Assembly (NCBI GenBank): GCA_022706865.1 | Contig: JAKJBT010000027.1 | Span: forward strand, 1-19,426 | Source of the DNA: Bacillota bacterium | GTDB taxonomy: Bacteria > Bacillota_A > Clostridia > Lutisporales > Lutisporaceae | Reading direction: 5' to 3' | DNA length: 19,426 nucleotides | Shown here: piece by piece, positions 6,147-13,456 of the stretch | How the letters are laid out: every line of letters begins with the position of its first letter | Position numbering within the stretch: the first letter of the stretch is position 1 | Notes under the pieces: model-generated | Told to the model about the DNA's origin: nothing | The model's database searches: none | What the model saw: the letters and a program-made list of their open reading frames with translations, nothing else | Made by a program: the position numbers and the translations under genes

Positions 6147-7004
6147 ATGAAAAAAGTAATTATGTATTTATTCATTATTTTAATCACACTGACAACTATG
6201 GGATGCGAGTATAAAGAAGTAAAAGAACAAAGTAAAACACAGTCAATAAGCACTTCTACTGATAACATAGAGAATCAAGTAATAGATGAAAATAATGAAT
6301 ACCTACAAAACCTGCAGTTGCTAAAAGATGAAATGAAGAAAATGAACTCTTCATTGTCTCCAAAAGATACTTATTATGTTTGCAGCTTAGTTAATAAATA
6401 TATGTTGGAAGTTTTAAATGAAAAAGATAGCTTAGATATGCAATCAGAAGATATATTAGGAACCAATTCAAACTATTATATCAAAATAAGTGAGACCGTG
6501 ACAATTGATAAACTGAGTTATAGACTTATAGAGTTTGGATTGAAGGAAATAAAGATGGGAGGAATTGCAAAGATATATTTGCAATGTTGGGATGATAAAA
6601 AAAAATTAAATGTGCAAGAGATACATGAATTAAATATTACAGAAAGCGTAAATAGTATTTTATATAGTAATATACTATACTTAGAGGAAAACTATTATGT
6701 ACTTATTGCAGAAAAATTATATGATACAGAAAACACTTATATAAATTTTTTGACATTTAAGCACCAAGGAAATAAATGGACTGTATATAATGGGATAAGC
6801 AATATAGACAAAGATAACTGGCTCTTAGAAAAACATGAAGGTGGGTTCTCAATAACAAATGAGATAGTAACAGACGTAGAGCAATATGACTATTCACTGA
6901 GCTTAATTGATAATAAATTAATAATAAATGTAGTAGACGAAAAAGATAATGTACTAGGTACATTAGAACTTAGGTTTGTAAACGACAATTGGATAAATGA
7001 GTAA
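6147..7004 (+). CDS. AT-rich putative lipoprotein of unknown function
   Basis: 285 residues; I do not recognise the family. The N terminus is a lipoprotein signal: MKK, a hydrophobic core (VIMYLFIILITLTT) and MGC with Cys20 as the likely lipidation site. A low-complexity polar stretch (about 24-50) follows, then a mixed alpha/beta domain rich in Ile, Asn and Lys with no catalytic motif. It is expected to be anchored on the outer face of the membrane. AAAGGGAG (6128-6135) is 11 bases before the start, slightly long. Base composition is strikingly AT-rich (29 G+C of 120 bases at 6361-6480) compared with about 45% for the housekeeping genes nearby, which suggests horizontal acquisition. It lies 111 bases behind the M23-like gene in the same direction and may be its functional partner (inference). 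Confidence 0.8.
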   Translation: MKKVIMYLFIILITLTTMGCEYKEVKEQSKTQSISTSTDNIENQVIDENNEYLQNLQLLKDEMKKMNSSLSPKDTYYVCSLVNKYMLEVLNEKDSLDMQSEDILGTNSNYYIKISETVTIDKLSYRLIEFGLKEIKMGGIAKIYLQCWDDKKKLNVQEIHELNITESVNSILYSNILYLEENYYVLIAEKLYDTENTYINFLTFKHQGNKWTVYNGISNIDKDNWLLEKHEGGFSITNEIVTDVEQYDYSLSLIDNKLIINVVDEKDNVLGTLELRFVNDNWINE

Positions 7005-7228
7005 TGGATATATATCACGGAAAGCCCCGAAAAACTAAAATTCTGTAATAAGTATACCGAACAAAAAAATAATTATATTTATAACTAGCCTACTTGTCTT
7101 CCAATATTATCTATATTATTGTCAGACAAGAAGGTTAGTGATACAAATAAAAACCTTTGATGGAATTGAGGCTGATCTGGTTTTTTTAAACCGAGAACAA
7201 AATTATACGATCTGGCATCATTAACTTC
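7005..7228. other. AT-rich spacer with a long imperfect hairpin
   Basis: No gene is supported. CTAGCCTACTTGTCT 7085-7099 pairs with AGACAAGAAGGTTAG 7124-7138 (13 Watson-Crick, one G-T, one mismatch), with a further 5-bp inner stem (7102-7106 with 7117-7121). A short GGTTT/AAACC hairpin lies at 7179-7192. Neither has a clean T tract. Confidence 0.55.
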
Positions 7229-7257
7229 TTGAACAAGCAAATCATAAATGATATAAT
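7229..7257 (+). promoter_or_regulatory. Sigma-A promoter of tRNA-Val
   Basis: TTGAAC at 7229-7234 and TATAAT at 7252-7257 are separated by 17 bases, an almost ideal housekeeping promoter. It is placed so that transcription starts a few bases before the tRNA at 7270. Confidence 0.85.
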
Positions 7258-7269
7258 ATGAAAGTACAT

Positions 7270-7346
7270 GGGACCGTAGCTCAGCTGGTTAGAGTACCAC
7301 GTTGACATCGTGGGGGTCACTGGTTCGAACCCAGCCGGTCCCACCA
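7270..7346 (+). tRNA. tRNA-Val (anticodon GAC)
   Basis: A 77-base cloverleaf with encoded CCA. The acceptor GGGACCG (7270-7276) pairs with CGGTCCC (7336-7342), the discriminator is A, then CCA. The anticodon stem CCACG/CGTGG encloses TTGACAT, anticodon GAC at 7304-7306, which reads valine GUC/GUU codons. The T loop is TTCGAAC. Two weak points: the D stem closes with G-T (G7279-T7295), and the outermost T-stem pair is A7319 against C7335, a mismatch. It has its own promoter and terminator and is otherwise well formed. Confidence 0.95.
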
Positions 7347-7357
7347 TAAAAGAATTT

Positions 7358-7395
7358 AAAGGCTATATGCAGAATACAAGCATATAGTCTTTTTA
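7358..7395 (+). terminator. Intrinsic terminator after tRNA-Val
   Basis: AAAGGCTATATGC 7358-7370 pairs with GCATATAGTCTTT 7380-7392 (13 pairs, one G-T) around a 9-base loop and continues into T residues. It ends the single-gene tRNA transcript. Confidence 0.85.
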
Positions 7396-7417
7396 GATTT
7401 TTGCTGAAGAAGGAATT

Positions 7418-7434
7418 TGTCGAAAGGTGTCAAA
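7418..7434 (+). promoter_or_regulatory. Tandem Spo0A-box-like sites
   Basis: TGTCGAA at 7418-7424 matches the Spo0A box core exactly, and TGTCAAA at 7428-7434 is a one-mismatch copy spaced 10 bases centre to centre, the usual tandem arrangement. They lie about 60-70 bases upstream of the small membrane-protein gene. A weak -10-like TATGAG (7453-7458) would put the second box over the -35 region, as at Spo0A-activated sigma-A promoters. Confidence 0.4.
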
Positions 7435-7490
7435 TAATAGAAATGGCTGAAATATGAGTATCAAGTACCATGATAGGAGGCCTGCGAAGT

Positions 7491-7628
7491 ATGGACAAAA
7501 TCAAACTCACTGAAGATAAAAATAAGGGTTCCGGTCGGGGCATGCAGCTGCTTGTGATAACAGGCATAGCGGTGGTGCTGCTGTCCGCCATGGCCTTATA
7601 TCTGATGCGGCCGTCTCCGGTGGAATAA
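7491..7628 (+). CDS. Small single-pass membrane protein, possibly a decaying gene
   Basis: 45 residues: a short charged N terminus (MDKIKLTEDKNKGSGRG), one membrane segment (about residues 19-39, LLVITGIAVVLLSAMALYLM) and the end RPSPVE followed by TAA. AGGAGG at 7475-7480 supports the ATG at 7491. The same frame continues after the stop with a protein-like acidic segment (DAGLIDEEESEEDMVFDKAE) to a TAG at 7695-7697, and on to TAA 7731-7733. An ancestral product with an acidic outer tail of up to about 80 residues is therefore plausible, with nonsense mutations. The family is not recognised. The tandem Spo0A-like boxes upstream suggest sporulation-phase control (inference). Confidence 0.6.
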   Translation: MDKIKLTEDKNKGSGRGMQLLVITGIAVVLLSAMALYLMRPSPVE

Positions 7629-7733
7629 GATGCAGGGCTTATAGACGAAGAGGAAAGTGAAGAGGATATGGTATTTGATAAGGCTGAGAGCGGATAGTTT
7701 GAAGTGAAAAGCGGTATTTTTACTATAAAATAA
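7629..7733 (+). pseudogene. In-frame continuation past the stop of the small membrane protein
   Basis: After TAA 7626-7628 the frame reads 22 residues, rich in Glu and Asp, to TAG 7695-7697, then 11 more (FEVKSGIFTIK) to TAA. The acidic bias looks like a real tail and unlike typical intergenic DNA. One-base changes (GAA to TAA, CAG to TAG) would explain both stops. Readthrough is a less likely alternative. Confidence 0.35.
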
Positions 7734-7778
7734 CAATAATAATAATTGTTTAAAAATAAACAAATATTAATAAAAGTG

Positions 7779-7787
7779 TGATATAAT
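7779..7787 (+). promoter_or_regulatory. Extended -10 promoter of the metallophosphoesterase gene
   Basis: TGATATAAT is a perfect extended -10 element (TGn-TATAAT). No good -35 lies 16-18 bases upstream, which is tolerated for extended -10 promoters. It would give a leader of roughly 55 bases that contains the hairpin at 7818-7839. Confidence 0.55.
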
Positions 7788-7817
7788 AATAACAAAGTAA
7801 ACCTGTAACTCGCTGCA

Positions 7818-7841
7818 CTCCTTTCGGAAAGAAAGGGAGGG
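7818..7841 (+). promoter_or_regulatory. Leader hairpin covering the ribosome binding site
   Basis: CTCCTTTC 7818-7825 can pair with GAAAGGGAG 7831-7839 (8 pairs, one bulged G). This sequesters the AAGGGAGGG ribosome site of the metallophosphoesterase, whose ATG is at 7848, and could damp or condition its translation. Confidence 0.4.
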
Positions 7842-7847
7842 TTGGCC

Positions 7848-9206
7848 ATGAAGAAGCATCAATTTTCAATTCTGTTTGCATATATTCTGATACTTCTCAT
7901 ATCCTCGGGATGTGCCGAAGCATTTCAGTATTCTATTGGCTGTGCAGATATCAAGACCAATCAGCCTTTCAGCTTTTTTATCGTATCAGATCCTCATTAT
8001 ATTTCAAAAGAAACCTATGACAGCGGCAAGGCCTTTGAAGATTTTTTGGCTTCGGGGGACGGCAAAATGCTGAATCATACTGATGAGCTTCTTGATGCGC
8101 TTATTAAGGATATTGAGGCGGAAAAACCCGATTTTCTTATTATAACAGGAGATCTGACATGCAACGGAACCAGGCAGAGCCATATTGAACTGGCAGAAAA
8201 GCTGAAAACTATTGAGGATATGGGCACTTGCGTATTTGTTGTACCGGGCAATCATGATATCCAAAATCCTTACGCCAGGAAATACATCGGAGATGAGGTA
8301 ACAGACATCGAAACAATCACCTCAGAGGATTATGTGAACCTTTATGCCCCCTTCGGCTACGAGGGCTGCGTGTCAAGGGATCCCAATTCTTTAAGCTATC
8401 TTGCAATGCCTGCGGAAGATATTTGGCTGCTTATGCTGGATTCCACAGATACTGACAGGAACATGGCGAGGAAGTACCCTGAGCAAAGCGGATATCTGCG
8501 GCCGGATACTCTCAAATGGATTGAGCAGTGCGCCGCCCTGGCGAAGGAGAATAACGCGAAGCTGGCAGCGGTTATGCATCACAGCCTGATTGACCACAGT
8601 GAGATGATAAAGGCAAATTATACGATAAAAAACAGCGAGGATGCTTTAAAAGTATTCCACAAGCACGGAATAGAAATAGTCTTTACCGGCCATATTCACA
8701 TACAGGATATAAAATCCGATGAATACCAGGGAAATAAAATCTATGATATCGGAACCAGCAGCCTGGCAGTTTATCCCCATCAGTACGGCCGGATGAAGTA
8801 TACTCCCTACGTTGGCTTTGATTACCGTACAATCCCATTGGATATGGATGATTACGACATACATGAGAATGCGAAAGACGGAACTCCCCTTAATTTTGAG
8901 GATTATTCAGCCTGCTTTTTCACTGAACAGTGCGGCAGGATGCACCAGGAATGCCTTGAACAGCTTGAGGGACTGTCTGATGCAGAAAGGGAATTAGTGC
9001 TGGAGACGGTATGCAGGATGAATATGTTGTATTTTGCAGGGTATAGGAATGAAGCACTCAATGACATAGTGAATACTGAGGGCTTTAAAAAGCTTGAGAA
9101 CATAGCCCCCTGCTTTACAAAGGAATATGCTTTGAAGATGCTGGATGATGAGAGGACTAACAATAATACATTACTTATTCCTGTCTCTTCAAATGAAAAA
9201 CAATAA
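7848..9206 (+). CDS. Lipoprotein metallophosphoesterase (calcineurin-like)
   Basis: 452 residues. An N-terminal lipoprotein signal (hydrophobic FSILFAYILILLISSG then Cys22) is followed by a calcineurin-like phosphoesterase domain with all five metal-site blocks in order: DPH (Asp48, His50), GDLTCNG (Asp102), GNHD (134-137), MHHS (His244/245) and GHIH (281-284). The dinuclear metal centre should hydrolyse phosphate mono- or diesters outside the membrane; the substrate is unknown. The C-terminal about 130 residues form a helical region with a DDYD segment and several cysteines. The frame opens at TTG 7842, but GGGAGGG (7835-7841) is placed for ATG 7848. The gene overlaps the convergent membrane-protein gene by 18 bases. 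Confidence 0.92.
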   Translation: MKKHQFSILFAYILILLISSGCAEAFQYSIGCADIKTNQPFSFFIVSDPHYISKETYDSGKAFEDFLASGDGKMLNHTDELLDALIKDIEAEKPDFLIITGDLTCNGTRQSHIELAEKLKTIEDMGTCVFVVPGNHDIQNPYARKYIGDEVTDIETITSEDYVNLYAPFGYEGCVSRDPNSLSYLAMPAEDIWLLMLDSTDTDRNMARKYPEQSGYLRPDTLKWIEQCAALAKENNAKLAAVMHHSLIDHSEMIKANYTIKNSEDALKVFHKHGIEIVFTGHIHIQDIKSDEYQGNKIYDIGTSSLAVYPHQYGRMKYTPYVGFDYRTIPLDMDDYDIHENAKDGTPLNFEDYSACFFTEQCGRMHQECLEQLEGLSDAERELVLETVCRMNMLYFAGYRNEALNDIVNTEGFKKLENIAPCFTKEYALKMLDDERTNNNTLLIPVSSNEKQ

Positions 9207-9539
9207 ATAAAGCAGAATTCCGATGAAAGAGGCAACAGCGTTCAATATAAGGGTTTTGTTGAACCTGTCGCTTTTTCGCCTGCACCTGGAAAGATTTATA
9301 GCAATGGATATTATACAGAAGAAGAAAAGCAGTACCAGCAGCACCAGGACATATTGCATCATATTTATGTCCCAATTGCTTTGCAGTTTTACGTGAAAGG
9401 ACTTGTCTATGTAGGATTCAAAGTCGGGTTTTGCAATTATTGTAATAAACAGCGCTATCGCTACCAGGATCCAGGATATTATTCCTGACCATTTTACCCA
9501 TTTTACAAGTTTATCGGGTCCCTTTCTCCTGTCAAGCAT
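9189..9539 (-). CDS. Small two- to three-helix membrane protein, function unknown
   Basis: 116 residues, leftward. It starts MLDRRKGPDKLVKWVKW, followed by TM1 (about 18-36), an outer loop with FESYIDKSFHVKLQSNWD, TM2 (about 63-83), a basic loop (RCRRKSDRFNK) and a hydrophobic C terminus (about 97-116). Similar DRRKGPD-starting membrane proteins are, from memory, widespread in Clostridia, but I know no function. The frame extends to GTG 9554. ATG 9539 is preferred because GGGGTGAGG lies just upstream. The 3' end overlaps the convergent metallophosphoesterase by 18 bases, so the two share no terminator between them. Confidence 0.8.
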   Translation of the reverse strand: MLDRRKGPDKLVKWVKWSGIISWILVAIALFITIIAKPDFESYIDKSFHVKLQSNWDINMMQYVLVLLVLLFFFCIISIAINLSRCRRKSDRFNKTLILNAVASFIGILLYLLFFI

Positions 9540-9659
9540 GACCTCACCCCCCACTATGTTATAACTAAATTATAATCAACTATATTATGAGAATCAATGA
9601 ATATTTGGGGAGTACTTAATACGAACAATTGCATATTATATACCACATAGTTTTATTTC
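9540..9659. other. Divergent spacer, no gene
   Basis: An AT-rich spacer between the leftward membrane-protein gene and the promoter of the pheS leader. No ORF or clear repeat is seen. Confidence 0.5.
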
Positions 9660-9688
9660 TTGTAACCTATAAAGCCTTATGATATAAT
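9660..9688 (+). promoter_or_regulatory. Sigma-A promoter of the pheST leader
   Basis: TTGTAA 9660-9665 and TATAAT 9683-9688 with a 17-base spacer. The expected start of transcription, near 9695, lies just ahead of the T-box leader. Confidence 0.8.
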
Positions 9689-9720
9689 CTATTAAGATTC
9701 ATTAAAAAGCTGATATTGAT

Positions 9721-9970
9721 TCAATCGTTGATGGAGAGAGTAAATTGCGGAAGGCCAGAAGAGAGGTGCTGCCACCGGCTGAAAGCGCACCGGCATGGAA
9801 GCAGTTGAAGTTCACTCCGGAGATTCAGGGCTGAAGAGGGTGTTAACAGCACCAGTAGGCTTTGACGGTAAATACCGTTACATTTGGAGCGGTTTGCGGA
9901 ATGCAAACAAGCAGGGTGGTACCGCGGATAACCTTCGTCCCTTTTTAGGGGATGAAGGTTTTAATTTTTG
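9721..9970 (+). ncRNA. T-box leader, phenylalanine specific
   Basis: The T-box core AGGGTGGTACCGCGG is at 9913-9927; its TGGT is complementary to the ACCA end of an uncharged tRNA with A at the discriminator. In Stem I, GGAG (9733-9736) with AGAGAGTA can pair with CTCC (9815-9818). This places TTC (9811-9813), a Phe codon, in the specifier loop after GAAG and before A. The apical part lies around 9760-9795. Downstream is the terminator hairpin, which competes with the antiterminator. Uncharged tRNA-Phe should stabilise antitermination and raise pheS-pheT expression. The exact 5' boundary is approximate. Confidence 0.93.
9930..9968 (+). terminator. Conditional terminator of the Phe T-box
   Basis: The arms 9930-9941 and 9949-9960 form a 12-bp stem with one G-T pair, followed by TTTAATTTTTG. 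It begins 3 bases after the T-box core, so formation of the antiterminator should exclude it. Confidence 0.9.
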
Positions 9971-10003
9971 TAAAACATAGCATATAGGAAAGGAGCATGA
10001 AAA

Positions 10004-11023
10004 ATGAAAGAGACACTTGAAAAGATCAAATTGCAGTCTGTTAAGGAGCTGGAAAGCGTTCAGTCCCAGAAGGAATTGGAAGAACTGAGAATAAAGTATC
10101 TGGGCAAAAAAGGAGAACTTACCCAGGTACTGAGGGGAATGGGGGGGCTCAGCCCTGAAGAAAGGCCTGTAATTGGGCAGTTGGCCAATGAAATAAGGGA
10201 TTATATCAATGAAAAGATTGAAGAAACGGCATACTGCCTTAAGAGGAAGGACTTGGAAATAAGGCTGGGAAAAGAATTCATTGACGTTACAATGCCATCT
10301 AAAAGGAAAGCCCTGGGAAACAAGCATCCCCTGACCAAGGTGCAGGATGAAATCAATCAGATATTCATAGGCATGGGATTTACAATAGTGGAAGGGCCGG
10401 AAATAGAAAAAGCATATTATAACTTTGATGCGTTAAATCACAGCAAGTATCACCCTGCAAGGGATATGCAGGACACCTTCTATTTTACCGAAGATATACT
10501 GTTAAGGACTCAGACTTCCCCGATGCAGGTCAGGACTATGGAGCTGCAGAAGCCTCCGATAAGAGTACTGGTACCTGGGAAGGTATACAGGAGAGATGAA
10601 ATAGATGCCACACATTCACCTATGTTCCACCAGATAGAAGGCTTGGTTGTAGATAAGGGTATTACTATGGCGAACCTGAAGGGAACCTTGGATGTATTTG
10701 CAAAGAGGCTGTACGGAGAGGATACCAGGACAAGATTCAGGCCCCATCACTTCCCGTTTACTGAGCCAAGTGCCGAAATGGACTGTACTTGTTCAGCTTG
10801 CAAGGGAGCAGGCTGCAGGGTATGTAAATATGAAGGATGGATTGAGATATTGGGCGCCGGTATGGTACATCCCAATGTGCTCAGGAATTGCGGCATAGAC
10901 CCTGAGATATATACAGGCTTTGCATTCGGCATGGGCCTTGATAGGATCGCACTGCTGAAATATGATGTGGAGGACCTCAGGCTTTTCTTCGAGAATGACA
11001 AGAGGTTCCTGTCGCAGTTTTAA
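10004..11023 (+). CDS. pheS: Phenylalanyl-tRNA synthetase alpha subunit
   Basis: 339 residues, full length. An N-terminal coiled coil (about 1-85) contacts tRNA-Phe. The class II catalytic core follows, with [11 protein letters not shown], motif 2 [20 protein letters not shown] and motif 3 [15 protein letters not shown] cysteine cluster of the pattern CxC-x2-C-x4-C-x2-C ([14 protein letters not shown], about 262-275), as in a zinc knuckle, lies before [16 protein letters not shown]. With PheT it forms an (alpha-beta)2 enzyme charging tRNA-Phe. GGAAAGGAG precedes ATG 10004 and the T-box leader upstream controls it. The stop is 31 bases before pheT, so the two are co-transcribed. Confidence 0.98.
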   Translation: MKETLEKIKLQSVKELESVQSQKELEELRIKYLGKKGELTQVLRGMGGLSPEERPVIGQLANEIRDYINEKIEETAYCLKRKDLEIRLGKEFIDVTMPSKRKALGNKHPLTKVQDEINQIFIGMGFTIVEGPEIEKAYYNFDALNHSKYHPARDMQDTFYFTEDILLRTQTSPMQVRTMELQKPPIRVLVPGKVYRRDEIDATHSPMFHQIEGLVVDKGITMANLKGTLDVFAKRLYGEDTRTRFRPHHFPFTEPSAEMDCTCSACKGAGCRVCKYEGWIEILGAGMVHPNVLRNCGIDPEIYTGFAFGMGLDRIALLKYDVEDLRLFFENDKRFLSQF

Positions 11024-11054
11024 TATAGTAATTAAGGTAGAAAGGAGATTAAAC

Positions 11055-13448
11055 ATGCTTGTACCTGTTAAATGGTTAAAGGATTATGTGGATATAAAGT
11101 TTGATTCAAAAGGTTTTGCCGATGCAATGACCATGTCGGGGTCAAAGGTTGAAGGAATAGAGGAGCTGGGAAAGGAAATTGACAATGTAGTCGTGGGGAA
11201 AATATTAAAGACAGAAAAGCATCCCGACGCAGATAAGCTGACTGTAGCCCAATGTGATGTTGGAACCGAGGTGATTCAGATTGTCACAGGGGCGGACAAC
11301 ATAAAGGAAGGGGACTATATACCCATTGCCAAACATGGTTCAACACTTCCCGGCGGGGTAAAAATCAAGAGGGGAAAGCTCAGGGGCGTAGAATCGAACG
11401 GAATGATGTGCTCCGCCCAGGAGCTAGCCCTGGACCTTGACAAAGTGCCTGAAAATATGCTGGACGGAATATATATATTGGATGGAGAATACCCTCTTGG
11501 TGCGGATATAAAGGACATTCTCGGACTTAATGACACTGTAGTTGAATTTGAAATAACAAACAACAGGCCTGACTGCCTAAGTATTTTGGGTATAGCCAGG
11601 GAAGCTGCCGCAACCTTTGGAGTTGCTATGAAATACCCGGATACCGGTTATAAGGAAAACAGTGAAAATATAAAGGATTATATAGATATTGAAGTAAAGA
11701 ACAACGAGCTTTGTCCAAGATACATGGCCAGGATGGTTAAGAATATAGAGATTAAGGATTCTCCTGCATGGATGCAGGAAAGACTTGTAAAAGCAGGCGT
11801 CAGGCCTATAAACAACATAGTTGATATAACCAATTTTGTTATGCTGGAACTGGGCCATCCCATGCATGCCTTTGACTATAGGGATTTGGAGGACAAAAAA
11901 ATCATAGTAAGAAATGCAATGCCCGGAGAGAAAATATTGACCCTTGACGAAACGGAGCGAAAGCTGGATGAATCAATGCTTGTTATAGCCGACGGGAAAA
12001 AACCTACCGGTATAGCGGGAGTTATGGGAGGTTACGGCAGTGAAATAAAAAATGACACAACAGCAATTATATTTGAAAGTGCGAACTTTAACCCCGTGAA
12101 TATAAGATTGACTTCCAAAAAGCTGGGGCTCAGGACTGAAGCTTCCTCCAGATATGAAAAGGGAATTGACCCGGAGCTTGCCGAAATGGCGCTGAACAGG
12201 GCATGCAGCCTTGTTTGCCAGTTAGGCGCCGGTGAGATTGTAGGCGGAAGCATTGATATATATCCCGCTCCTGTAAAGGCCAGGAAATTGAGGCTGAATA
12301 TTAAGAAGGTGAATGATTTCATCGGGGTTCAGGATATAACAAAGGAAATGGTGATTGGGTATTTTAAAGCTCTGGAATTCAAGGCGGAGATGGCCGATGG
12401 GGATCTGGAGGTAACGGTACCAACCTTCAGAGACGATGTTGAGGGTGAAGCCGATTTGATAGAAGAAATTGCAAGGCTTTACGGTTATGACAAAATCCCT
12501 GTTAAACTGATGGACACTACCTTTACACAGGGCGGAAAGAACAACAGGCAGGTAATAAGGGATCTGGCAAAGTCCAACATGGCAGCCCAGGGGCTTTATG
12601 AGGTATTGACTTATACCTTTGTCAGCCCGGCGGTATACAACAAAATAAACCTCAAAGCAGAAAATCCACTTAGAAATGCAATAAAGCTGTTGAATCCTCT
12701 TGGAGAAGACCAGAGCATAATGAGGACTACAATGATACCCAACATGCTGGAGGTAATATCAAGGAACTACAATATGAAAGTAAGTGAGGGGCGGTTCTTT
12801 GAGCTTTCCAAGGTTTACCTGGCGGATGAGCTGACCGTAGAAAAGCTTGCGGAGGAAAGAGAGACCCTTACCATAGGCATGTACGGAGATGTGGATTTCT
12901 TTGACCTGAAGGGTGTCATTGAAAATCTGATGGATGAATTGCATATAGAAAGATACAGGATATTGTCCTCAAATAATGACAGCATGCATCCGGGGAGGAC
13001 TGCAGAGCTTCTGATAAACAACCGGAGGATAGGCTGCCTGGGAGAAGTGCATCCTGAAGTGCTTGACAAGTATGATATACCGGTAAGGGTTTATATTGCT
13101 GAGCTTAATTTTGAAGAGATATTGAGACAGTGCAATATGAATATAAAGTATAAAGCACTTCCGAAGTACCCGTCAGTTGCAAGGGATATAGCAATCGTTG
13201 TGGCTGAAGAGATTACGGCGGGGCAGATAGAGGAGATAATCAGGAATAAAGGCGGCAAGCTTGTTGAAGATGTCAAATTCTTTGACATATATAGGGGAAG
13301 CCAGATAAAGGAAGGCTATAAGAGCATGGCTTACTCCATAGTATACAGGTCCGATGAAAAGACTCTTTCGGAAGAGGATATAACAAGAGTTCACAACAAA
13401 ATAATAAGCTCCCTTGAAAATCAGATAGGAGCGGAATTAAGGCAGTAG
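11055..13448 (+). CDS. pheT: Phenylalanyl-tRNA synthetase beta subunit
   Basis: 797 residues, normal for a bacterial PheT. In order: the N-terminal MLVPVKWLKDYVD, an OB-fold tRNA-binding domain (about 40-150, with EKHPDADKLTVAQCDVG), the B3/B4 region that carries editing of mischarged Tyr-tRNA-Phe (about 200-400, with NNRPDCLSILGIAREAAATF just before it and NIVDITNFVMLELGHPMHAFD), a B5 domain (about 405-475), the catalytic-like core, and the C-terminal anticodon-binding FDX-ACB domain (about 705-797, YPSVARDIAIVV). The frame is open from 10962 inside pheS, but AAAGGAGAT just before ATG 11055 fixes the start. It completes the synthetase with PheS. Confidence 0.98.
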   Translation: MLVPVKWLKDYVDIKFDSKGFADAMTMSGSKVEGIEELGKEIDNVVVGKILKTEKHPDADKLTVAQCDVGTEVIQIVTGADNIKEGDYIPIAKHGSTLPGGVKIKRGKLRGVESNGMMCSAQELALDLDKVPENMLDGIYILDGEYPLGADIKDILGLNDTVVEFEITNNRPDCLSILGIAREAAATFGVAMKYPDTGYKENSENIKDYIDIEVKNNELCPRYMARMVKNIEIKDSPAWMQERLVKAGVRPINNIVDITNFVMLELGHPMHAFDYRDLEDKKIIVRNAMPGEKILTLDETERKLDESMLVIADGKKPTGIAGVMGGYGSEIKNDTTAIIFESANFNPVNIRLTSKKLGLRTEASSRYEKGIDPELAEMALNRACSLVCQLGAGEIVGGSIDIYPAPVKARKLRLNIKKVNDFIGVQDITKEMVIGYFKALEFKAEMADGDLEVTVPTFRDDVEGEADLIEEIARLYGYDKIPVKLMDTTFTQGGKNNRQVIRDLAKSNMAAQGLYEVLTYTFVSPAVYNKINLKAENPLRNAIKLLNPLGEDQSIMRTTMIPNMLEVISRNYNMKVSEGRFFELSKVYLADELTVEKLAEERETLTIGMYGDVDFFDLKGVIENLMDELHIERYRILSSNNDSMHPGRTAELLINNRRIGCLGEVHPEVLDKYDIPVRVYIAELNFEEILRQCNMNIKYKALPKYPSVARDIAIVVAEEITAGQIEEIIRNKGGKLVEDVKFFDIYRGSQIKEGYKSMAYSIVYRSDEKTLSEEDITRVHNKIISSLENQIGAELRQ

Positions 13449-13456
13449 AATAATGG

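Noticed and set aside
4786..7269. Mobile element, integrase or attachment-site duplication next to tRNA-Val
   Set aside because: No integrase or transposase frame and no direct copy of the tRNA 3' end was seen, so no att site is claimed.
7430..7849. 139-residue leftward open frame
   Set aside because: It runs antisense across the small membrane-protein gene, the Spo0A-like boxes and the metallophosphoesterase promoter. The translation is low-complexity and driven by AT-rich sequence.
9878..10327. 149-residue leftward open frame over the T-box and pheS start
   Set aside because: Antisense to a conserved riboswitch and coding region; the Phe-rich translation is a frame artefact.
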